Below the pieces are notes generated by a model. The model was given only the letters and a program-made list of their open reading frames with translations, did not search any database and was not told the origin of the DNA. Shown one piece after another: positions 56,830-64,000 of a stretch of DNA of 64,000 nt. Position numbers and translations under genes: made by a program. The first letter of the stretch is position 1; each line of letters starts with the position of its first letter. The stretch is from CBDDKZ01 sp965230415 (GTDB lineage: Bacteria > Bacteroidota > Bacteroidia > Cytophagales > JAAEPT01): positions 3,720,001 to 3,784,000 of the forward strand of contig CBDDKZ010000005.1 of the NCBI GenBank assembly GCA_965230415.1, given 5' to 3'.

Positions 56830-58662
56830 TCAGTGCGTTTTGAAATGCGCTGTGTTGTTGTTAGGGTCCAGTCTTTGTCCGGAGTCTCCTTTCACATTTT
56901 CTACAGTAAGTTCGTATTTTGTGTTTTTGGAGAAATCGCCAAACAGTTGAACCATAGAAGCGTCTTCCATTTGAATTTTTGCTTCTGTTAACTTCACAGG
57001 AGGTTCTAAAATGTAATTGCATACATTCTGAGCTGTGTCAGGGTCCAAAACATCACTAAAGTTGATAACGACTGTCGGTTTTCCATCCTTGTCTGTGCCC
57101 ACTTCATCGCCTGTAACCTTTAACAAAGGTTTTACAGGTACTCCTACACATTCAGGAATACCACCACCCAATTGTGCGAACATCATCGTCTTTTCTCTAC
57201 ATTCGATGCTAGGATACTTTAAAGGTGCTTCAGGATCTGCTTTGGCATTTTCTGGTGAGATGTAACCAAAAATTGTGCGTATTTGTTCGATACCTTTTTG
57301 AGCCATATCATAGAAACCGTATTGCCATACTGATTGCATAATTGTACCAATACCAAAATAATCACAGTATATGGTGGCAAGTAATCCTCGGTGTTCAAAA
57401 CCTTCCGGTTGCATAAAGCTTGCTGATGCCTGGGCTATGGCTACTGCCAATGCTTCGAACTGCACTTCTTCTATACGGACAAAACCTCCCGATACAACTA
57501 CATGCTGGGCTCCATAAAGTTCAAAGGCATGAACGTTAGGTGTAGCGGAGTTCCAGTCAAGGTAATACTGAATGTCAGGATAGAACGAACGCATTACCTG
57601 GAAGATATACTCTACCGAAGAAGTACCTGTGTGGTTGCTGAAGTCCCGGTTTTTGGCTTTGGACAAGATGTCAATGGCTTGTGCGTTGGTTACAAACTCG
57701 TTAGCATTGTCAGGAATAAATGAAGGTTTGCCGTGGTACAATTTCAAAGTTTCCGGTACATGAGCGACATCATCTCCGGCATCAGGATGTTCGAAATTCT
57801 TGAATGAGACCTCGTGTCCGGCGTGTGCTTCGTCGTATTCTTTTGAACCGATGCTAGGCCCGCCTTCCATCATATCACTGAATTTGTCCTGGTTTACCTG
57901 AAGTGTGTAATCACCTGCTACAACACCATTGGAATTCATCAAGTGACCATCTATACTACCCTCATATTCGAGTGTCGTAGCAATATGGTTCCAACCTCCT
58001 GCATATTCGGCCAGCTTTATGGAGTTAATACTTACTTTTTCACCTTTATCATCAACTAAATAATCGTTGATAGATAGTTTGATGGCCTGCTTTAACTTTC
58101 CACTAGGCATCAGGAATAGTTGGTCAGGGGTACAGATGAGTCCGCGCCCCTCTCCATAGTGTACATATACAGCTGTTGGATATGTTTGTTGACCAGGAGG
58201 TAATGGTGGTGTACCGCTACTGAAACCGATTTTTTGAGTTTCCCATTCAAACTTTTCGTTGCTCACCAAAATTTGGTCTCCAACTTCAAAGTTTTGCACC
58301 ATTTTGAACCCTTTAGGTACCGCGATAGGCGTGTTCCATGCAAAACATGCACAACAGCAATCACATTGCCGGCTCTTAAAATCAGGGTTGGCAACCAAGA
58401 AGTTTACCATGTCACTAACTGTGGCAAAGGTCTGTTCCTGGCATTTAGTTATATTGTATTCTGTAGGTCCGCATAGTGTGGCATTGTATACTTCACTATA
58501 GTTGAATGGTAAATACAAATCTTTTCCTGCACAAAAGGAGTGAATAGATGGATTATCTAGTTGATTGTAACAGTGGTAAGACATGCCTCCCGTAGGAGCC
58601 GGACAAGGGTGTCTCCCTGCCGAAGTTAAGCGTTGAAAACAGGTTGCTGGATCGTATCCCAT
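56830..58662 (-). CDS. Cys-cluster / degenerate Hint / pseudo-M48-like / Ig-like protein, paralog B (610 aa)
   Basis: Residues 1-105 are Cys-rich and end in CDCCCAC. Residues 106-255 resemble a Hint domain: nucleophile-like Cys106 in CFAWNTPIAV, EVGDQILV, CTPDQLFLMPSGKLKQAIKL and a final NSNGVVAGDYTLQV. The block-B His is Gln178-equivalent and the usual terminal His-Asn is missing. Residues 340-470 resemble an M48 peptidase body (NVHAFELYGAQHVVVSGGF and ALAVAIAQASASF, then YCDYFGIG) with no zinc ligands. Residues 514-610 are an Ig-like Big_5 domain (VVINFSDVLDPDTAQNV). The gene starts 41 bp after the TcA stop codon, so the two are probably co-transcribed. There is no signal peptide. The family is not one I can name. 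Confidence 0.75.
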   Translation of the reverse strand: MGYDPATCFQRLTSAGRHPCPAPTGGMSYHCYNQLDNPSIHSFCAGKDLYLPFNYSEVYNATLCGPTEYNITKCQEQTFATVSDMVNFLVANPDFKSRQCDCCCACFAWNTPIAVPKGFKMVQNFEVGDQILVSNEKFEWETQKIGFSSGTPPLPPGQQTYPTAVYVHYGEGRGLICTPDQLFLMPSGKLKQAIKLSINDYLVDDKGEKVSINSIKLAEYAGGWNHIATTLEYEGSIDGHLMNSNGVVAGDYTLQVNQDKFSDMMEGGPSIGSKEYDEAHAGHEVSFKNFEHPDAGDDVAHVPETLKLYHGKPSFIPDNANEFVTNAQAIDILSKAKNRDFSNHTGTSSVEYIFQVMRSFYPDIQYYLDWNSATPNVHAFELYGAQHVVVSGGFVRIEEVQFEALAVAIAQASASFMQPEGFEHRGLLATIYCDYFGIGTIMQSVWQYGFYDMAQKGIEQIRTIFGYISPENAKADPEAPLKYPSIECREKTMMFAQLGGGIPECVGVPVKPLLKVTGDEVGTDKDGKPTVVINFSDVLDPDTAQNVCNYILEPPVKLTEAKIQMEDASMVQLFGDFSKNTKYELTVENVKGDSGQRLDPNNNTAHFKTH

Positions 58663-58703
58663 AATAGATAAAATTTATATGTTAAAAATTGATTAAACAC
58701 TAG

Positions 58704-61700
58704 TTAAAAAGGAGTTGCACTGTATAGAATTACCAGTGAAGCTCCGAGTAGTTTATTAGGGTCAAGTTGAGATTGATCGTCCGTAAGGATGGCCTGAGGG
58801 CAATTAGCGATCGTAAACTCGAGCAGCCATTGATCAACAAAAGGATCGCTGTTTAGCGCTCTAAAGTCACTTAACTCACCGAAATTATCCTGAATGGCAA
58901 TGGCTTTGTCCGTGAAGTTGGTTCCTATATTTAAAGAAATGAAACTATTTCCTCCATCGCTAACGCCAGCATTTCCACTTACATTGAGTTGAAGCAGTAC
59001 GTTACTGATTTGCGCATTTTTGATGTTTGGTAATACTATATTCCCCGGTGCAAATTGTATAGACTGTTTGCCCGATTTTGGTGCACTTTGCATCAATTGA
59101 TTCCAGGATGCAGCGAAATTTTGAGATAAGTCGAAGGAATGTGCATACAGGTTGTTGAACTGTTTCTCATTTCCAAGTTCTGTTTTGTACAAATTTGTTA
59201 CTTCATCTGAAAAATGCTGACCGCCGTCAAGTGCCGTGTATTGAATTCTCACAATAACGTCTGAGATGCTGTTGTAGTTTATGTGATTATTTGCTGGCGG
59301 CATGCTAAGGGTCCAACGCGAAACAGCTCCCGTACCTTCAAATGGCAAATAACGTTCGTCTTCGAAGTTAAGTACAAATAGTCCCCTGTCATCTGTGCCT
59401 TTGGACAAGGCAATGTGCTGACTTGGTACCCAATTGTACCTTAATATACTATTATCAGGTTGAGGAGGCTCGGTACCTGAGTGTTGTTGGGCGCTTTCAT
59501 AAACCATTCTTTTTACCGCCGATAAATCGGGTTTTATAGCTGTCCAGTTTTGAGTCTGAACCAGTGTTGCGTTGATGTTTTGATAAGGTCCTACTACAGC
59601 TGGAATGGATATGGATACTGATTTTATTTTGCGCGCATAGTGCCCTGGGAAATCACGATCGAAAAGCATTTCGCTCAGGCTAAAGTCAAACTGGCCCTGA
59701 GTACCGCCGTTGTGTCCCCATTTAAATTTGATAAATGCCTCAGGGTCCAGTTCACGAAGGGAGATTGTTTTTTCAAGTTCCAGGCGACGCGTGTTATGAT
59801 CGATGTAGGCTTTTTCCAGTTGGTTCACAGATAACATCAGACTTTCTCCTGCCAGTAGTCCTTTGTGCAGCGAATCCCAGTAGTTGTAATTAATAAGGGC
59901 ATCGTCTCTATCCAGTTCGAAGTTGTAAGCCGATTGAGTGGCAAGTGCCATATCCAGAGCCACTTTGTATGTTTGGAAATAGATGGTAGACAGCCTGCCA
60001 ATCATCCATTGATACAAGTCTTTATTGTTGAACTTACTTTTTAAGAATTCATCTTCTTCATTCGTTTGGTCTATTGTTTTGTTGTGAATAGCCAACTCCT
60101 GCTGCGCAATTTGAATCTTAATCTTACTTGCTTCAATCTGTTCATTTAATTGGTTTATATCATATTGAGCCAATTGCTCTTGCAACTGCCAGTCGTTGGC
60201 ACGACGTGCATATTGACTTAATGTAGTTAAAATGCCTGCGCTTTGATTCATAATTCCGGAAACCCCGTTGGAAATTTGAGCACCAGCATTGATGGCATCG
60301 CCAAATTTCATTCCACCATCCGAAAAGCCAAAGATATTGGGCGCAAGGTATCCGGCGATTGAAACTCCGTTAATGCCAATGGCAACAGTTTGAGGTACGA
60401 TAGATTCTGCTTGCAGGATTAGTGCCGCATTTTCAAGGTTATCGACACCATTAGCAATTAAAGTGGAATAGTGCTGCTGTCTGTAAGTAGCTGAACTAAG
60501 GCTTTGTTGCAGTGCATTCAGTTCATCCTGCAGCTGGTCGATCTGATCCTTTTTCACTGCGCTTGTCATGTTGAGTAAAGTAATTTGATGGGTGGAATGC
60601 ATCAGTGCCAATTGTTCAGCGTCGTCCTTTTCCAAAACGCTTAACAGCTGGTTGCCAATTTGGATCATTGAACTTACAAACTGACGTGTATGTGCTATCA
60701 TGGACCGGAAACGATAAGCAGGCACATTTGCCATCAGTTGTGACTGTACCGCTAAAACACTATTGCCACTGGCTGCTGCTTTTACGAGTGCCATTGGATC
60801 TATTGGCGGTTGGAAAAGCGGGAGAGGGACCGCCTGTCCATCAATATTCAGGCAGTGACGAATTTTATAAAGGCGATCTTGTACACGATTCCAGTAATCG
60901 ACAAAACGGTCGTTCTCCGGTACACAGAACAGCGCATCAAGATCATTAAAAGGATGTCCTGCCGGGTTGATAACAGGCGGAGTGGCGCCGGGAGCAGCTG
61001 CTACATTTTCCAGGTCTATCAGAAATTGAGGAATGCCATTTTTTGAACCTTTATAATGCCCCAGAATATCCATAAATGAAGCTGGAAATGCTTTATCACA
61101 GCTGCCCAGATCTACAGGCTTAGGCCCCAGTAAATCGTAGGCGTATACATAGAGCATAGTGGCCGTTGTAATTGATTCCCAGGTATATTGAGTGAACTCA
61201 TAATCTCCCCAATCCAGCAAATTGTTGATATAGTGCATAACAACCGTTTTTTCATAGGCACCAATGCGCAAACGGGCAATGGCATGAGGGTCAAAAGGGT
61301 CATCGTTATAGGTTTGTATTTCGGCACTATTAGTGAGTTGCTCTTTGAGTGTTTGCAGCGTATGGTTTCTAAATGGCTTGAACTGCCAGTATCGGGATGT
61401 AGGGGTTACTACATAATTACTTTGTAATACATTCTGCACTTCTTTGGCGCGTAACTCGTCCAGCTGTGTTACCGCTATAATGGCCGTAATACTCGCTTTA
61501 TCTCCAACTTCGGTTACCGCCCCACTATCATCGACCAGTTTGGCATATACAAGACTCTGATAGATGAGACTGGCCTCATCTTTGTTGATATCATTGGTTT
61601 CAAAACTGTTTTCGCTTACAACTACCGGCGGCAACGTAGGGTTAAATATGTACTGATACCATTTTTCTGCTTCACGGTATTGTTGGTTTTGATTCAGTAA

Positions 61701-64000
61701 TTGTGCAACCAACATCGGTCCGTGGAAAAACAATTCCCAGAAGTAAAGGCCATAAGCACCTTCAAAATCTACCTGGTCGCCATAAGCTACATCGGGAGCT
61801 TTTATTTGTGATGATGCCTCTAAACGGGCAAAATCCAATATGATGTCTTTTGGAGCTTGTTGCGTGTTTAACTGCAACAATTCTTCAATTCCTCCGCTAA
61901 AGAGGCGTTTGCTTAAGTCGTAAACCGCGCTTGTAGTTAACCTGGTCGTTTCAAATTGAAGGCCATATATATTATCATCTACACTAAAGGTCGTATTTGT
62001 ATCGCTCAGGGCTTTAATTAAAACACTCTTCACATAAACAGCATTTTCATTGGAAGTGACCAATGACGTGGCTAAAAGGTTTGTAGGTATTGCTTTTGCC
62101 ACACTTGCATTTACTTTTCCATTAACTTGAATGATCCCAACGGCATCGGAAGATAAAGTTTGATAGAAAAGCTTAGATTGCGCTTTTGTGATGCCATTTC
62201 CTACAAAGGACGTTTCAGTCACCATACCTTGAGATCCTCCGTCGGGATTAGAATAGGTGAAGCTGGTTGGCCCTGAAGCAAGCATTATTCGCTTAATTTC
62301 CGTAGCTATTTCTTCCGTAGTTTGTAGCGCCGTAGCAATAATTTGGACGCTTGCCGGCCTTACTACCGATAGATCAACTATAGCCGTAGTTGCATTCTTC
62401 GATGTGCGATTGATTAAGTTTACCTGCGGTGAAGCCAGTGAACTAAAATAGAGCTTGGATTGATTTGTATCGATTAAAGGTCCAACAAAAGACAGCTCAT
62501 TTACAAAGCCAAATGGTTGGTCTACCTTAAGGGCATCTGAGATTTTATTAAATTTATCGTTGTTAACCAGAAAGCTTTCCGTGCCACTGTTTAAAATGAA
62601 CCAACCCGGTTGGTTTTTAACGGACATGACTGCCCCGTTAACCGGATCGATGTTTCCAAACAGTACCGGATCTCCATAATAAAGCTGAAATAGTTTATCA
62701 CGGATTATGCGTGCCTGGACTTCTGTTGTCTGCGTAGAAACCTGGATGATGGAAGTGGTAGCCTGTACTGCCACTTTTTTTACCGTGCCGTCTGCTTCCA
62801 GAAAACCTACCGCATTGCTTTTTAGTGCATCAAAGGCATTGGAGGAATCTGAAGTCGTAATATAGGGTTCATAAGTGAAACTATCGGCAGTAGCTTTGAC
62901 CGATGCCGGCTGAGCAACGTTAGGAGTCACTCTCATACCGTCTGTAAAATTATTGTATAGCGGGCTATCTGTAGCTTGAATAATCAGCTCGTTTGTGCCA
63001 TGCCCTACAGCCGACTCGAAAGTGGGAGCACTGGAGTCTGTTATTTCCGTTTTTTGGTAGTACAGAAACTCATCAGCATTGAGCAAGTAACTATCTTCCA
63101 GTTCCAGGTCGAGTGTTTTAACTTCGTTCAAAGGCATATGTCCGCGCACTTTACCCCATCCCAGTTGATTTTGGTTGTTAACAGCCGTAGAGACCAGTTC
63201 AGCAAAAGCGTCTTCTTCACGGCTGGGGCTACCAGAAAGGGGACTGGCATTTTGTGGCCCCTGCGATTCCTGATCAGCAAAAGGCCCGTACCACAAGCTT
63301 AATTTATCAGCATGTTTTTCGGAGGGTGGCTGGTGCGGTACATAATTGGTAGGGGACGTTTCATTTACAATAACCTTGTTCCAGTAGGGGTCAGACATGT
63401 TAAACATGTTGCCGCTATAAGGAGCGTATCGGTCATCCGGGTTGGAAGCTGCATTGTAGTTGATAAGATGGTCTGCTACCAGCGTCTGAGGTTGCACCCA
63501 GTTACCGTTAAAGTCATAAAAGGAATATTTAATGGAAGATTTGTATATCACATTTTTTCTGGTGCTGCTATTGCCAGACTGATTTTCTTGAGATTGGCTT
63601 ATTTCCACCCAAAACACAAAGAGTTTATGAAAAGCGTAAACAGCGGAAACGTATTCGGAATTGATAGTGATTCCTATTTTATTCCATTGCGACCATACAT
63701 TTCCTGGTTCCCGGGTGATATAGTAATATTCGTAGGGAGCTTTGCGTGTGCGAGCAAATAGGAACAAGGTGTCAATGGCTCCTTTTTCGACACTGTGTAC
63801 CGTGCAATGGTAACTATCTACATATTTTAGCTTCGCTAAATCAGTAAGTTTGTCGAGGTATGTTTTATAAGCCTTTTCGACATTTTCATCGGTAATAGCA
63901 CCTTGTTGCAAGGTGTTTTCCAGCTCTTTGAAAAGGTCCGTTTTTGATTTTCGTAAGGTAGGCTCGATGTAATTTTCAGGATACAGGAATATCTTACGGT
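58704..64000 (-). CDS. TcA-type Tc toxin subunit, 5' end beyond the window (partial)
   Basis: The frame stays open to the right edge, so the N-terminus is missing. The first visible residues RKIFLYPENYIEPTLR and FKELENTLQQGAITDENVEK are the TcA neuraminidase-like domain motif, so the internal TTG at 63911 is not the start. Conserved TcA blocks follow: KWYQYIFNPTLPP (about 61660), DPHAIARLRIGAYEKTVVMH (about 61280), FVDYWNRVQDRLYKIRHCLN and LPLFQPPIDPMAL (about 60800), a long coiled channel-like part (about 60050-60620), and a C-terminal TcB-binding beta domain (SISIPAVVGPYQN, LNFEDERYLPFEG, about 59340). Between about 61480 and 62880 are five degenerate modules of about 70 residues. TcA subunits form pentameric translocation channels. 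No SpvB-bearing TcB/TcC gene is visible in the window. Confidence 0.88.
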   Translation of the reverse strand, partial: RKIFLYPENYIEPTLRKSKTDLFKELENTLQQGAITDENVEKAYKTYLDKLTDLAKLKYVDSYHCTVHSVEKGAIDTLFLFARTRKAPYEYYYITREPGNVWSQWNKIGITINSEYVSAVYAFHKLFVFWVEISQSQENQSGNSSTRKNVIYKSSIKYSFYDFNGNWVQPQTLVADHLINYNAASNPDDRYAPYSGNMFNMSDPYWNKVIVNETSPTNYVPHQPPSEKHADKLSLWYGPFADQESQGPQNASPLSGSPSREEDAFAELVSTAVNNQNQLGWGKVRGHMPLNEVKTLDLELEDSYLLNADEFLYYQKTEITDSSAPTFESAVGHGTNELIIQATDSPLYNNFTDGMRVTPNVAQPASVKATADSFTYEPYITTSDSSNAFDALKSNAVGFLEADGTVKKVAVQATTSIIQVSTQTTEVQARIIRDKLFQLYYGDPVLFGNIDPVNGAVMSVKNQPGWFILNSGTESFLVNNDKFNKISDALKVDQPFGFVNELSFVGPLIDTNQSKLYFSSLASPQVNLINRTSKNATTAIVDLSVVRPASVQIIATALQTTEEIATEIKRIMLASGPTSFTYSNPDGGSQGMVTETSFVGNGITKAQSKLFYQTLSSDAVGIIQVNGKVNASVAKAIPTNLLATSLVTSNENAVYVKSVLIKALSDTNTTFSVDDNIYGLQFETTRLTTSAVYDLSKRLFSGGIEELLQLNTQQAPKDIILDFARLEASSQIKAPDVAYGDQVDFEGAYGLYFWELFFHGPMLVAQLLNQNQQYREAEKWYQYIFNPTLPPVVVSENSFETNDINKDEASLIYQSLVYAKLVDDSGAVTEVGDKASITAIIAVTQLDELRAKEVQNVLQSNYVVTPTSRYWQFKPFRNHTLQTLKEQLTNSAEIQTYNDDPFDPHAIARLRIGAYEKTVVMHYINNLLDWGDYEFTQYTWESITTATMLYVYAYDLLGPKPVDLGSCDKAFPASFMDILGHYKGSKNGIPQFLIDLENVAAAPGATPPVINPAGHPFNDLDALFCVPENDRFVDYWNRVQDRLYKIRHCLNIDGQAVPLPLFQPPIDPMALVKAAASGNSVLAVQSQLMANVPAYRFRSMIAHTRQFVSSMIQIGNQLLSVLEKDDAEQLALMHSTHQITLLNMTSAVKKDQIDQLQDELNALQQSLSSATYRQQHYSTLIANGVDNLENAALILQAESIVPQTVAIGINGVSIAGYLAPNIFGFSDGGMKFGDAINAGAQISNGVSGIMNQSAGILTTLSQYARRANDWQLQEQLAQYDINQLNEQIEASKIKIQIAQQELAIHNKTIDQTNEEDEFLKSKFNNKDLYQWMIGRLSTIYFQTYKVALDMALATQSAYNFELDRDDALINYNYWDSLHKGLLAGESLMLSVNQLEKAYIDHNTRRLELEKTISLRELDPEAFIKFKWGHNGGTQGQFDFSLSEMLFDRDFPGHYARKIKSVSISIPAVVGPYQNINATLVQTQNWTAIKPDLSAVKRMVYESAQQHSGTEPPQPDNSILRYNWVPSQHIALSKGTDDRGLFVLNFEDERYLPFEGTGAVSRWTLSMPPANNHINYNSISDVIVRIQYTALDGGQHFSDEVTNLYKTELGNEKQFNNLYAHSFDLSQNFAASWNQLMQSAPKSGKQSIQFAPGNIVLPNIKNAQISNVLLQLNVSGNAGVSDGGNSFISLNIGTNFTDKAIAIQDNFGELSDFRALNSDPFVDQWLLEFTIANCPQAILTDDQSQLDPNKLLGASLVILYSATPF

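Noticed and set aside
63909..63911. TTG as the start of the TcA gene
   Set aside because: The frame continues upstream with the conserved TcA motif FLYPENYIEP, so the gene runs off the window.

Overview
The window comes from a Bacteroidota chromosome, probably a marine-type gliding or T9SS-bearing member of the Cytophagia/Saprospiria/Flavobacteriia grade. The evidence is: Bacteroidota-type promoters (TTG or TTTG, about 19-20 bp, then TAnnTTTG) before the rRNA operon and the metH leader; a PorP/SprF-family protein and type IX secretion (T9SS) type-B C-terminal domains; SprB-type repeats; a split metH; and the Bacteroidota style of giant RHS proteins. Composition is moderately AT-rich. No organism name can be proven from the window alone.

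Region 1 (1-17150) is mostly housekeeping. It holds a glutaryl-CoA dehydrogenase-like gene divergent from tryptophan 2,3-dioxygenase, a MORN/YwqK-repeat outer-membrane protein, a FAD-dependent dehydrogenase, a small CoA-binding protein, gyrB, ppk1 convergent with a ROK sugar kinase, and a methionine/folate operon (split metH, then metF) behind a SAM-I riboswitch. A 54-codon gene at 280-444 is easily missed.

Region 2 (17200-21250) is a compact divergent module. On one side are an ECF sigma factor and a membrane anti-sigma factor whose periplasmic part looks like a SprB repeat plus a T9SS type-B C-terminal domain. On the other side are a PorP/SprF-family barrel and a secreted protein with the same kind of C-terminal domain. 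I read it as a candidate envelope-signalling unit in which the anti-sigma factor mimics T9SS cargo.

Region 3 (21327-26742) is a complete rRNA operon: promoter, 16S, tRNA-Ile(GAU), tRNA-Ala(UGC), 23S, 5S, terminator. Both large rRNAs have long processing stems, and the 16S-tRNA spacer holds a decayed tRNA-like segment.

Region 4 (27196-53654) has an AraC-family regulator, then five co-directional secreted proteins of 1922, 629, 239, 1567 and 3944 residues. They look like the canonical Bacteroidota RHS export cassette cut into pieces, with adhesin-like modules (Ig-like domains, beta-helix, SprB repeats, an Asp-box beta-propeller) added at the joints. The last protein ends in an RHS core and an AT-richer, unidentified C-terminal tip.

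Region 5 (53665-64000) holds a 127-bp direct duplication carrying a 12-bp hairpin, related to a hairpin beside the rRNA operon. Facing the RHS genes are a zinc-ribbon-like protein, two tandem paralogous proteins (cysteine cluster, degenerate Hint domain, pseudo-M48-like domain, Ig-like tail) and a TcA-type Tc toxin subunit that runs off the right edge. The pairing of a TcA subunit with tandem degenerate-Hint proteins is the strongest candidate for an undescribed system here, followed by the sigma/anti-sigma/PorP module.
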